Origin: Chlorokybus atmophyticus
Taxonomy: Eukaryota; Streptophyta; Chlorokybophyceae; Chlorokybales; Chlorokybaceae
Assembly: GCA_009103225.1 (NCBI GenBank)
Contig: RHPI01000249.1
Location: forward strand, 310,006-374,005
Direction of reading: 5' to 3'
DNA length: 64,000 nucleotides
The notes beneath the pieces were generated by a model. The model saw only the letters and a list, made by a program, of their open reading frames with translations. It was not told the DNA's origin and ran no database searches. Positions 11,719 to 23,472 of the stretch are shown in pieces; the first letter of the stretch is position 1, and every line of letters begins with the position of its first letter. The translations under genes and the position numbers were made by a program.

Positions 11719-12699
11719 GCTTTTTCACAACCGTTCCCACTCTGTGGGAGTATTCTTCCCACTTGGGCTATCGTGTTCTCTCTTGCAGGTCGGCATCCCT
11801 TGCGCCAGGCCCACAGCGCTGGAGAATGTTTGACCCAGCGTTACCCTGGCAGCAAATTTGGCGAGGCGTGCAGTTCTCTCCATCTCCGGGTACACACCGC
11901 AGACTTATGTGGCTCATTGCGCATAGCGCTCTCTTTACGGGAGAGCGGCTGCAATACATGTGTGCAGACGAAGAGTGCTTGACCTGCCACGCAGCTCCGG
12001 TAGAGACCACGCTACACATTTTCCATACATGCGAGGCTGCCACGCAGCTGTGGGGTTGGGTGCAGACTCTGTTTGCCAACCTTGGCGCTAGTCTGCGCAC
12101 CTGGGCGCATGCCATTGTTGGTGTCGGCACACCTGTCTCGCCCAGCAGCTTTTTGCTGATGTGGCGCCATATTCGCCCCATAGCACTATGGTGTTTATGG
12201 TGCCATCGCTGCGCTTATAGGTATGGCCGCTCATTACCATGGGCGGTGCTCCGTGCAAAGCTCTTCCAGGCAGTCTCCTTGCTCGCTAGGGAGGAGTGGC
12301 TGTCGGTCATCACCTCCCCGCTCAAGGATGACAAGCCCACCATTGCAATGTCCTCCTTCACTTCCACATGGGGCAGCAAGGGCTTCCTCTGCAAGGTCGC
12401 ACAGACCCTACCTTCCGAAGGTGGAGTGGCGACACTGGTCCTTTCTGGCGGACGATGGCTGATAGGTAGACAACTTCTTACACCATCCCGTGCTCGGGGA
12501 CACTTAGTGCTTGGGTTTACTCTTGTTCTGTTCGTTACTTGGCTGTTCTTCTTAGGCTGGCAGTCATAGTGCTGCTAGCCACCACGCAGTCTTAGTTAGA
12601 TCCTTTTTGCTAGTGGTTTTTTCTACTTTTCAACCTTGCTCGTCTTTATTAATATGATTCTCTGTTGGCCTTGAAGGAAAAAATAAAAGTACAAAAAGG

Positions 12700-14275
12700 C
12701 TGCGTCGAGAAATGGGAAGGTTGCTGATGGACCAATAGGACGCTGCCAGCACTGTGGTAGCAGCAGTCTGCAACAGACCAATATGCTGAGAGAGTTGCGT
12801 ACAAACACCGCCTGATATGCACACAAGACACAAATGACCGACTGTGTCGGATAAGTACCTGCAGCTTAGCAACTGCGGCATAACACATCAATTGTTCTGG
12901 AATGTTCAGCAGCTGGAGGCAGGCAGGCAGCTGTTCAGCTGCACTGCCCTTGCTGATAGGTTTGGGTTGCAGCTGCAGCGCACAATGCTCCACGCAAACT
13001 GCCACTTCGTACTTATCAGCAACTTGGAGCAGTTGCCAGAGCTGCGTCTGTGTGCGGGTCGTGGACACCCCTGTGTATAGATTACATGCAGCAGCTGCAA
13101 CCTCTGCAAAGCAACACATGTGTATGTTGGAGTCTGTGCAACAACAGCCATTGATGCAGACTAACTGAACGCGGTGACGCGCATGCAGCATGATGGCATA
13201 GACATGCATTTTCCCAGAGCAGCAGAATTAGAGGCACGTTTGTAGCACGTAGCAGGCTGCACGCCTTGTGCATTGAGCACTTCGTGGGGCTCACCATAAC
13301 TGCACATAGTGACATGCAGCGGTGCTGTCTGTGTTGTGCGCTTTGCGGTCCCTGCCATGCCACCCTCCAACATGCACCGGAAGACAGCAGAATATCGCAG
13401 CTAAAAGTAGGCTACTGACATTTGTCTTGAGGTCAGCTGCGCAGGGCTCTGCAATGAGCACAAGCTAGCCAGTGGTAAGCGCAACACCTGAAACTGCGAT
13501 AGGTACCTGTCGTTCCCTTGTGCATGCAGCCAGATTTGTCAGGGCATAGCGTCCTCACGCTACCATGCATGGCCGATGAACTACGCCCAAACATGACTAC
13601 GGAAGAGACAGACGGAAACAAACGTCAAACCTGAGGTACCAAGACCGCAGCTGGGCGTGACATGGATATGCAGGACGCAGTCCGAGTACAATGGGTCATC
13701 AAAAGCAAAGCCGAATCCAGACTCGTGGTCATAAGGGCATTGGGATGCATCCAGCTTCGTGCAGCTGGGTTGCGTTTTCACACGTATCTGCTCGTCATCA
13801 CGCTCTCCAGCCCTGCCTTGCCTGCGCATGGTGAAAGGCAAGAGGCTTTGAAGGAGTAAACATGGGCAGAATGAAGACGTTCATGACATGCATGACTCAT
13901 CGGTACTCAACCTTCAACGTCCATGGTGGAGGTTGAGTAAGCTGCGGAGCCAACACTCACGACCTGCTTGAGACATAGTCCCCACATTACAACGCTAGCA
14001 GTGCCAATGAATGGCACATCCCACAGCATGCGGACTGATGATTGCAAGTGCATAAAACAGGCAATCCGTGAGGGCCTTGGAACTTTTGCTCCCGTTATTG
14101 CATGCAGGAAAGCCACTACACTGTTTGGCCGGACTGTGTGACTACGAGGACAAGAGCAACCAAGCGCACAGTGAAACACCGAAACAAGCTGTACTGTTAG
14201 TCACTTTCTGCTGTTGCAGCACTGACGCCTACCTTTGGCAAGCAGAGGCTCCAACGCCGCTGCCATGGCCACGCG
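12700..14275 (-). pseudogene. BTB-BACK protein gene, copy B (truncated by LINE)
   Basis: On the minus strand a short candidate first exon MAAALEPLLAKG ends before GTAGGC (about 14,240). A BTB first exon follows with GFAFDDPLYSDCVLHIHV (about 13,670-13,735), then a middle exon VFRCMLEGGMAGTAKRT (about 13,320-13,400). The BTB C-terminal exon has LLQVADKYEVAVCVEHCAL and CYAAVAKLQ, then a GTACTT donor (about 12,860-13,080). Damage: one extra base before VFRCMLEGGM compared with copy A, and a frame slip between YTQGC and STTRTQ. Similarity to copy C continues into the next intron and stops at about 12,700, just beyond the LINE. The BACK exon is absent; a C-terminal exon on the same strand survives at 6.6-6.7 kb. 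Confidence 0.75.
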
Positions 14276-14479
14276 TGCGCCACACCAAACTCGCATTGGC
14301 CGATGCAAGGTCCAAGACTGCTCCCGGTTGCTGCTGCCTGTGTGCATCCGGATGTCGACATGCTGTTGTGCATGCTCCTGCGGTGGCGGCATTGTCTGCA
14401 TTGTCGAGGTGCTTGCAGATGTGCATGCGTGCAAATGTGCTCAACGGAGTCCTGAGTCCCCCTCCCGAGCGCCTCAATT

Positions 14480-14865
14480 AGGTAAACATGGAGGACGGCG
14501 GCGACAAGATCTAGAGCGACCAGCAGCAGGACAAGAAGGACCTGGCTGCGGGTGAGGGCAAAGCCTTCGTTGATTGTATTGTAACAAGCTATGTATGCGT
14601 CAATGTCCACAATCTGCTTCTCAGCAGGTGATGTGTGCTCTGCGGAGGCCGCTACCGATGCTTGTGTCAGCGCTCAGACGCCCGCCAGGCCAAAAATGTG
14701 TGCTGGAAGTGCTGTCAAGTGTAAGCAAAATCATCAAGTTGCCAAACAGCAGTGCAGGCTGGTATTACTGTATGCTGTTATACTTGCTCTCGCAACCAGA
14801 ACTTCACATATGGGGTGGTAAGGTCTGCCTCAATCGTATACCACACAGTACACGTAGGCTGAGGT
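14480..14865. other. possible extra upstream exons, unresolved
   Basis: An ATG at 14,488 opens a short frame (MEDGGDKI) that hits TAG at 14,512 and then runs to a GTGAGG donor. A Cys-rich stretch with a hydrophobic segment (CRLVLLYAVILALATRTS) follows up to a GTAAGG donor near 14,819. The splice phases do not join cleanly to the next exon at 14,866. The minus strand also has a hydrophobic frame here. I cannot decide which strand codes. Confidence 0.3.
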
Positions 14866-17800
14866 GAACACAACCCGCCTGGTGGTTCTGCTGTGCGTTA
14901 TGCTGGCTACTGGTTATGAGGTCCTTGCCATTATCATGAGCCACAACGCATGGCGCGTGCGGAATGGAAACCTGCCACAGACCGCCGTCATAACAACGGT
15001 TTGATGTGTGCTGCAGCCATTGGCACTATGCATAGTGAACTGTACAGTATAAAGTTAGACAACACGATCAAGAGCACAGCGAACGCCACCAAACACACAG
15101 GTTACTATCATGTTGGCGCACCAGGTCGTTATACTGCTGGTGTTCGTGGCTGCAGGCCTACGCATCCTCCGTCTGATAAGAAGCGAGCGCGCAATTGAAC
15201 AGGTGTGTGAGTGGTTGCGAGTACTTGCAAGTGTGTGTGTGCAAGTGCATGCGTGCGTGCGTGCGTGTATGCACATGTGTGCGTGCGTGTACACGCATGC
15301 ATGTATGCATGCAGATGCTTGTTTGCGTGCACGTGTGCATGCTTACGTATACAATGGAACAACAAGCACCACGTCTCATCTCCCTTTTCCCTCCCGCAGA
15401 TCGTGGCGTTGGCTCGGCTGCTGGCGATGCTTGCGAGCCTCCTGGCGGTAACACTTGCGCTTGCTGCCGGCGCGAACGGATTGCGCGGCCACTCTGCAAC
15501 CGAATCCCGTGTTGGCGAGGTCGCAAGCCCCCTGCCGCTGGCCCTCTTCTACGTGTACTGCTAAGCAAGATAGGCAGGTATGTAGTTGACGTGTTGTTGT
15601 GTGCCTCGTGTCGTTGCAAGCAGTAGTACGTTCGTGCACACAATGTTGTTGATCAGCGAGACCGGTGGACGCGTGTGCGCACACATCAATGCACGCACAC
15701 GCACATGCACAGCCATACGGACACGTGCGCGCACAGGCACATGTGCACTCACAAACACCGAATGGCTCTACGACTTAGCAGTCAGCAAACGAACATATGT
15801 AAGTCATTGAGCAATAAACCAACGACCAACAACCCACGCAACAACTCGTCCTCTTTCCCTCCTCTTCTCCATCAGGTTGGTTCAGTCTTCCTTGCAGAGG
15901 AGGCTACCGTCTGCACCGCCTGTTCGCATGTGCCCCTTCTTATTGCCAATTATGCTATTTGGAACCGTTTACGGTATTGTGCGGGTAGCGCTCGGGTCGG
16001 CCGCAGACGGGGACACCGGTTGCATCCCAGTCGTGTAAGCCCACAACAACTACACCACAGTACTTGATGCAAACCTTGTGGTTGCAAGCATGCATGCACG
16101 TACGCGAGCACACGCACACACACACTCAAAACGTATATGGCGCGTGAACACGCACGCATAGCCATGCATGCGGGCGCGCATGTGCGCACAACACACACAC
16201 GCGCGCACCGTACAGGTACACATGGCTGGCGATGCGTGTGCTGGCGGACAATCGTGGCGACAAGGGCGTTGTTAGCAAGGTGGTTGTGTCGTTCATCCTC
16301 CTGCTTGCCCTCGACTGCGCGGCGTTCTCTTTGGTGCTTTGGAACTCCATCAAGACCCGACGACACCTCCGCAACGTGCCCAACAATCGCATCAAAGCCC
16401 TCGCGTACAGCCTCTTTGCAGTGAGTCATGACCCTTCTCTCACGCGCACACGCGCACACACACACGCGCACAGTACCGCATTCTTGGCATTCTTTACACA
16501 CTCGCGTGCGCGTGCGCACACGCTTTGGTCTAACACAGTCACTAACGACACATAATGAGTGGGGGCTTGTGGGCTTCGATAATGTTGCTGGCGTTGGTTG
16601 CGCTGTTGGCGGTGCCGCTGGACATGTTTCTGGTTCCCCGGACGCACCTGCCGCGCTTCGGCTACTTTAAAGGGCCGCCATACCTCCTGCTCAGGCTGTC
16701 GTTCCTCACCGTCGCCTGGCTGTTCGTCCAGGTGCATGTGTGTCCGACATGCAGGTGCATGTCGGACGCACATGCACACATGCACACGAACATGTGTACG
16801 CACATGCACATGCACGCGCGCACACGCACATCTTACGCACGTTGTGTGTCGAGAACATCAAAAGTTTCACCATGCACTCTGGCATGCAGGTGTTGATACA
16901 CCTGCCTGCCGATGCGTACGGGAGGCCTGTCTGTGGATGGTTCCGGTGTGCAGTACTAAGCAAGGAAATTGCATGCACAACAACTACTGACGACACGACA
17001 CAACACGCCAACATGCCCACATCCTCACAGGTGCAACCCGGACTTCGATTGAGGGTACGATCTGGAGCATACACGCAGATGGTGTCTTGCTCCCTGCAAG
17101 AGACTTGGCCTCCAGAGAACCTGCAGTTCCTTGAGATCTGGTACTTGTAACAACTCATGTCCTTGCAAACACACTGGAACAGGCACACGTACATGCACAC
17201 GGACACGTGCCCACGCGCTCACAAGCACATGCCCAAGCAGGTGCACGCACACACACGCAGAAAGAGAGTTACACGCATCTGACCATGCGTGCTTTCGTGT
17301 CCGGGTGCGTGCGCACACAAGCATGAACACATTTAACCACACATGTATTCACATACTTAGGCGTGTTTCTTACTTCATCTTTGTTGTTGTCTGCAGCGTC
17401 CTTGCCTTTAACTTCTCGAAGCTGGCATACCACTCCGGCCCTGTCATGCAGAGCCGACTGCTGCAAGGAAACTCTATCGAGAGTGAACCCTACACACTCG
17501 TCGCCGAAGCAGAGGACAGAGCGTCCGACACACTCGCAGTCATTGTCAGATCGGAGAATCAGCCACCCGCACTTACTCAGACTCAAAGTCACACTCACAG
17601 TAAAGAAGCCCACCAAACACACTTAGCACAGCATTACTCCCGTGTAACTTCAAGTTGTCGTGCCAATTGGCATGCATCACAAACAATTGTTGACTTCAAG
17701 CACGAGTTGGCGTCTCGATAGAAGCATCACCACTATGCACAGCGTCGTTATGAGATGCTTTTGTTGTGACGCTGGAGTCTGCTTTGGCAATGCGTCTCCA

Positions 17801-19026
17801 CACAACTTGCGCTCAGGTGCTGGAGAGTTGGGGCCGGAGGGTGACGATGCAGGAAGCCATGAAGGTGCACGCGGGGTTCTGCGCGGCTTATGACAGCGTT
17901 GCTGCGCAGGTATTAGAGACTGTTTTTCACTCTTAAGCATAGAATGCTGATGACATGAGAGAGAGGGAGGCGTGTGTTGTTGTGCTCTCACTCTTTCTGC
18001 CCAGGTGTTGAGTGTGGTGGAGAATGAGCGACGCATTACAAGGCTGCCCGTGCTTGTGGCTGGCCACAGGTTGTTGTTGTGGTGGTGGTGGTAGTGGTGG
18101 GACGTTGTCATCTATGTAGCCCACTCTTTTCCTGCCTTTTCCTGCGAAGCCTCGGCGGTGCTCTAGCCATGCTCTGCGCCTAGTACCTGCGCCCACATGC
18201 CGGCGTCCTCGCAGGTACCTGACAGTGGCACAGTCTCTACGCGTCAGTGCAATAAGATGTGAACGGTTAGACCACTTGAGAAGCTTACAACAATCAACAA
18301 CCCAACATACCACTGCTGCGGTGCGTTACAGGAGCTGACCGTGTACACCTTTGGAGCACTGAGAGTGGGCAACGAGACGAGCCAGATCAACACGCTCGTG
18401 TCCAACATTTTCCGCATGGTGCACGTGCGTGACACGGTGAGTCACAAAGACAAGACAACGACCACAAACCAACATGAGTTGTGGGTCAGACTCCCCTCTC
18501 CCAACAGGTGACAAAGGTGCCGATGATGATACTCGGGTTCGCTCACGCGGATAAGGTGGTGCTGCTTAACTCGGACAACAACAGCAAGCTCCAAGGCGGG
18601 TCCAGCCTCCTGCTGGACCCGCCTTGGACCGACCTCGCCATACTTCACACATTTGCGAGCTCATCAACCACTTACTTATCAGGTCAAGCAATCAAGCTTC
18701 GACAATCGTTCATTCAGGCGCCCTACACTTGTGCATGCACGTACAAGCGCTGACGGCGTCAGGCCTTGACGCACACAGTCGCATACATGCACACGCCTGC
18801 AGGCACACATACCGACGCATGCACGCGCAGGCATCAACACGTATGCATGCTCGCACCAGAATATGTTGCGAGCGGTATCGCACATACCTCACATGTAAAC
18901 GACTTCCGTCGCAGGTATCGGCAAGCGCTGGAGCGGTGGTACAACAAAGCTCACGTGAAGGAAGGAGGCGCTTCACCAGCAGCACCTTTCCGGTTTTGGG
19001 CACCACACACCGAAGCCGCTTCATAA
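14866..19026 (+). CDS. multi-span membrane protein with class-3 lipase domain (diacylglycerol-lipase-like), with an in-frame stop
   Basis: Exons supported by splice sites and content: hydrophobic segments at about 14,866-15,000 (LVVLLCVMLATGYEVLAII), 15,104-15,202 (VILLVFVAAGLRILRLI), 15,400-15,447 (LLAMLASLLAVTLALA), 15,893-16,031 (CPFLLPIMLFGTVYGIV), 16,217-16,420 (VVVSFILLLALDCAAFSLVL) and 16,557-16,731 (LLLRLSFLTVAWLF). Lipase exons follow: 17,397-17,540 (DTLAVIVR), 17,817-17,909 (VHAGFCAAYDSVAAQ), 18,005-18,069 (RLPVLVAGH), 18,150-18,214 (SLGGALAMLCA) and 18,332-18,436 (ELTVYTFGALRVGNE). An exon from 18,509 (KVPMMILGFAHADK) and one from 18,915 come last. An intron splits the GHSLG nucleophile motif. 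TM segments plus lipase_3 is the layout of sn-1 diacylglycerol lipases, which release 2-acylglycerol at membranes. The exon with SLGGALAMLCA has an in-frame TAG at about 18,181, and the phase before the 16.56 kb exon does not fit, so the gene may be dead. The start is unresolved. Confidence 0.6.
16733..16776. repeat. hairpin, 21-bp arms, 2-nt spacer
   Basis: The arms 16733-16753 and 16756-16776 match with one mismatch. The hairpin starts exactly at the 5' splice donor of an exon-intron junction of the lipase gene (exon end CAG at 16,731). Confidence 0.9.
18590..18628. repeat. perfect hairpin inside a lipase-gene exon
   Basis: Perfect 17-bp arms (18590-18606 and 18612-18628) flank a 5-base spacer. 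It is read as KLQGGSSLLLDPPWT in the frame of the exon that starts at 18,509. Confidence 0.95.
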
Positions 19027-19536
19027 AGCCGCGCCGCATGTCAAACTCAATATCACAAGTTCAACCCACGCGGGCGGAACTCATGTCGCGGTTGCTGCCT
19101 CGTCACCGCTATGGTAGCCGACCGTTGCTAGCTTGTAAATCAGAAGTGTGCTTAGTCTGTAACTCCAATATGTGCAGATTGCTGTTGTTGTGATCGCAAA
19201 CATGACTGTGGGAATCTAATGGCGTGCATGCATCATGATGCGTACACGTGTCTGTTGTCCTAGATTATGAAATTATAGGTAAGCTCTTTACGAAGTTAGA
19301 GTATGCAAGCTTGCATGTGGTTTGCACGTTGTGCTACTGCGCTGCAGACTAGCCATGCCCAACCCAGCACTCATCTATTGACTGTCCAGTTCATATTTGA
19401 CATACGCTCTGATCTCCTTCATGTGGAACACCATGGCAATGCTGCACAGTAACATTACGATGACGCAACATCTGCCTAAGATGCGCTTACACGTGCACAA
19501 CGGCGCGCTTGAGCATCTGCATACAAGCTGACACGC

Positions 19537-19573
19537 ACTCGCAAATACAGGCAAGTTGCCTGTATTTACGAGT
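19537..19573. repeat. hairpin, 18-bp arms, 1-nt spacer
   Basis: The arms 19537-19554 and 19556-19573 are reverse complements with a single mismatch. Confidence 0.9.
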
Positions 19574-20123
19574 TAAAACCCGCAAGCGCGCGAAGGCTCA
19601 TGCACTAGCACATAGTGGCACTCGCTTGCTTGCCTATGAGCGATCAGAAACTTGCACGCAGTTGCAATTATCTGCGCATTCATGCAAACCAACTATCGAG
19701 TGACGTTGACAATAAACCATTACACAAACCAGCATGTGCAAGTTAATTAATATGGCTATGCGAGGCTGCGCTCGCACGCACAGTGAGCTCCATCCTCGTG
19801 TTCTTGCCATAACGGTTGGTGGTCACCACCAACGGTGTACACGGTGTTCATTGTCTGACGTTCACGACCACAACCAATTTGCTGTCAGTGAGGCGTCTCC
19901 TCTGAAGCATGTAAATATATTGACAATGTAGCGCTTGCAATGGATACCTGCACTAAAATGTCCAATTATTCAAACATGTGATTATGCATCTATCTACAAC
20001 ACAGTCTCAACTTTTGTACAGACACGCGCGTGCGCGCGTGCGCACGCGTGCATACAAAACCTCAACTTTCTGCAATCCACCGCTTCAACTCCGCTTGTTG
20101 TTGGTGAAGCCGTCCGTGGACAT

Positions 20124-20210
20124 GCAACACGATGCCAATAAACATGGAGACAACATCTGATTGTTCATGTGGAGACAATGTTGTCTCCACGTTCAATGGC
20201 ATCGTGTTGC
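20124..20210. repeat. nested double hairpin
   Basis: Outer perfect 14-bp arms (20124-20137 and 20197-20210) enclose an inner perfect hairpin of 10-bp arms with a 2-base loop (20169-20178 and 20181-20190). The sequence GGAGACAA of the inner left arm also occurs at 20,146, so the unit may have formed by two successive inverted copies. Confidence 0.85.
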
Positions 20211-20529
20211 TTCACGTGAACTTGAGTTGCGCAATGTTAAAGTCGTCTACGGCGAGCATAGTCGCAGGAAAGACTTGCCAGAGAGCGACGACATTAACGA
20301 CCACGACCTTTCTTGCTCTCCAGGAATAAATTAGTACTAGGGCACGTTAAAAAGAGTTGCAACATTGCAATCTCTCACGCGCTGATTCGTGATAGCCATA
20401 TGAAGTTGGAAAAGCATGTTGCCTATCTTCTTATGAAACATGATCTTATAAACTTTATTCTGTTAATGATCTCATCCTCTATCGCCCTTATCAGGACATT
20501 TAGACACAAAAGACCAAAGCAATACGAGC

Positions 20530-20571
20530 TTCATCGCGACGGGTACCCTCCAAGGTACCCGTCGCGATGAA
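20530..20571. repeat. perfect hairpin, 18-bp arms, 6-nt spacer
   Basis: The arms 20530-20547 and 20554-20571 are perfect reverse complements. They are GC-rich in a strongly AT-rich surrounding, so the arm sequence seems foreign to the local composition. Confidence 0.95.
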
Positions 20572-22875
20572 TATCGCTACTTAAATAACTGCCTCAGCAG
20601 ACGTGACTCTGGTGTTATGATAATTTGTAAGGCACATGAGTGAGGTAAAACTGACGTTGGGTCGGTTGTATATGATAATATAACAATTCTATTTGACAAA
20701 GGGCTTGGGACCATTATTGCATGCGATTGAGGTCGGATAAGTAAAGACATTCTTAATGAGCAATGCTTATGTAAATATATACGTGATAAACAATAATTGC
20801 TATTGAAAAGTTTGTTTGTTTATTTGTTGATCGCCCATGCAAATGCGGCCACTAGCCTAAAACGCGAGTTCCGCCAACTTCCCTAAAACAACATGCGTCA
20901 AATTCACAACATGCAAGGTTGGGTTTTAGCAATATAAGAGCGAAAAATCATGCTGCAATAGCATACACACTACTGTGTTCAATTACATCTACTGTGTACA
21001 GTAATATTAGTAGTAGCAGTAGTGGAGTTCTGTTGTGCGCATCAGAGTGATTTGTGCTACGCACATGGATATGTGAACGTTTTTAAGCAATTCTCATGCA
21101 CTTGCAGATGTGTGGGTAGGTGGTTTGCTTGCACGTCGCGTATATGCCTAGTGTTCCCTCTGTGGAACTTGTTGCGGTTTTCGATGAGTGGCTTTGGCAC
21201 ATACCGGTATGTGACATGTTGATCTCGTCAAGTATCATGCGGCACTGTTCAGTAGACACGGTATGGCGCATACGGTTTCACACATGAGGTATGGCATGAC
21301 ATTTATATATGCACAGTGATGAGGGCGGCGGCGGGGGTGTAAGACGCTGGCGAAGTTAACAAGTCAGCAGCAACTCCAACAAAAGTACTACTACGTACTG
21401 CTAGCCTACTCAGCGTCCTCTCAAACCTCCCTTAACTCGAGGTATCGCCTATATGTGGCAATATTGATGGGAAAGTCTCTACAAGAGCCCGTTTGGTAAT
21501 TTAATTCCATAGGGCAGGGCTAAATGTTGTCAAAAAGCAACACCTCTTCCAAGCCCTTCTCTTTGATTAACGCGCAAGAAATGACATGGTCCAACAACAA
21601 AAACGACCCATAATTTTCCCAGCAGATAAGGCCCTACATGCATAGCATTCAACTATAACATCAACAACACATCACATCATGTGCAGTGTACTTATGGAGG
21701 CTCCCACTCGTCGAATTGATCTTTAACACACTTGACAAAGCGCTTCTTGTCTGAGCATATGTAGTCTCGCCATCATTTGGCTTCGATCTTCCGGTCCCTT
21801 GGTTGCTTGCTTTTCCTTCCTGTAAACCCCTTTTAGGCACGCGTTTGTTTGCAAATCAGCTAAGGCATCAATATTGCAGCGAATATAAATCAACGATATT
21901 TGTTAAGTATGATTGTTGTAACCGGTATTCCGTTGATAAACTTTAAAAACAGAGGGAACGTTTTGCTCAGTTGTGAGCAGGCTTTAGCCTAATTTGAGGT
22001 TTGCTGGCAGTTAAAGAGCTTGATGTCGACGCTGCTTAATGAAACCTTTGCTACGTATGCAAGTGCTTGCGAAGTCAACACAAGAAGATATGGATTACGT
22101 GTTACATTGTGCATACAAGCGTACACAAGTCCAAAGTATGAAGTGTGCATCATGCTGATTGCATTGAGGGTGTCATACCCTTATTTGATAAAGGCGATGC
22201 CATATTGTGACAATGTGTGAGTACCACCATAACTAGCCTACATAACCCATTGGTAAGTGGCGTTGTAAGCTTGCCAGTTTTTTTCAGATTGAAAAGTGAT
22301 TACATCTATGGTTTGCTCTTTTATGAGTATACTAATGTACTCACAGTGTGCGCGTGTGTTAGCAAAGCAATTCAGCAAGCTTTTTATTTTATGGCAATTA
22401 CCCCCCTTGCTCTACTCTTACCAAACACGACCTTAAGAAAGGTTGCACGGTTAGTTTACAAGGTTTGTAAGAGTTTTTGACTAGTATATAATGGCATGGC
22501 GCACGATGGTGTGAAACGTGGCATTGCCTTGAAATGCAGGATACTTGCGTTGCTGTTAAACACGCATAGTGAGTCTGCCCAATGACATGGCATGCAGCAA
22601 TTAGCACGTGGGCATACAGCAGCAAGACACTACGGGCTATCATGTACTATTTGTCTACTCTCACTACACTACCTACTTACATGCTGCCCCATTAAACATG
22701 CATACATACGCAAGTAGTTACCTACGCACAAGGCCGTCATAATCACCTAGGTTGAGCAGCAAGGCAGTGGCAAACCGCGCGACTTGCTTGTATATTCAAG
22801 GAAAATAGAGCATGACTCCCTCCCCTCCTCTCCCCACCTCCCTCTCTTGTGCGCAAATATGCAACGCTAATGCCC

Positions 22876-22911
22876 GCATGCAATGTGTCACTTGCATGCA
22901 ATGTGTCACTT
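22876..22911. repeat. perfect 18-bp tandem duplication
   Basis: GCATGCAATGTGTCACTT occurs twice in direct succession. Confidence 0.9.
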
Positions 22912-23472
22912 ATTATGTCATGCATCACACCAGCAACAGGCACATGCAATGACACGCCAATACTTCATACCACTGGGGGGCTGCTAAGCTTACCTAACAC
23001 CCTACCCCTAGCCCGTTAGTTCACATAAGCATGCAAGTGGTACAACATAGTACTCAGCTGCCCACACGGGCTCATGCAGCCGAGTTTCTCAAACTTCATA
23101 TAAGTACAGCTATTGTATATTGGCAAGACTCGAGGATTGACTGACTGATGGTCCCTCCCGTGCAACCCAAGTAAAGGCAATGCTTGTATGTGTGTAGTGT
23201 AGCGGAACAGGCATTAGTTAGTGTTAAGCAAACGGCAGCAAGCAAGCAAGATAAAGCAACGACAAAGCAAGGTTAAATGTGCAGAAATATACGAAAAGTA
23301 CATACACAATTCCTTTGCGCATTGTTTGCACAATTCACAACAGCATGTAAGCCCATCCCTTTGCGGCAGTAACAGCAGCTATCAAATATAAAGGGCCAAC
23401 TTGCACGTGGAGCTTTATCCACATGCCGCAACACCACTGGAACCTCCAGCTGGTAGCGTATCGCGCCAGCTA

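Larger units (their letters stand above)
7003..12569 (+). mobile_element. non-LTR (LINE) retrotransposon, decayed
   Basis: A first ORF region (about 7000-9060) carries a degenerate zinc knuckle (CFYCKPGRGVRT, near 7425) and long Pro/Ser/Ala-rich sequence. A second region holds a LINE reverse transcriptase (about 9420-11,000). The 3' part encodes a zf-RVT-type domain (WLIAHSALFTGERLQYM, then CLTCHAAPVETTLHIFHTC, about 11,905-12,035), which is typical of plant and algal LINEs. There are at least five frame changes, an in-frame stop at about 10,307, four near-perfect hairpins, and a 108-base gap in ORF1. The element is therefore not active. No clear poly(A) tail or target-site duplication was identified, so both ends are approximate. 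Confidence 0.85.
19200..23460. other. 4.3-kb AT-rich region without recognised gene
   Basis: None of the short open frames shows a conserved domain or plausible exon chain. The region holds three hairpin structures (19537-19573, 20124-20210 and 20530-20571), a perfect 18-bp tandem duplication at 22876-22911, and otherwise unique AT-rich sequence. Confidence 0.6.

Noticed and set aside
15195-16100. Many Cys/His/Ala-rich frames that look like zinc-binding or membrane proteins
   Set aside because: They are translations of GTGCGT and CACACG simple repeats in introns of the lipase gene, on both strands.
14488-18185. TAG as a sense codon (for example Gln, as in some ulvophyte algae)
   Set aside because: Two TAGs sit where Gln would fit (14,512 and 18,181). 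However, the 1267-codon beta-galactosidase, 903-codon subtilase and 373-codon TMEM120 models contain no internal TAG or TAA, and NAA10 and BTB copies A and C end naturally at TAG. The standard code is the simpler reading.
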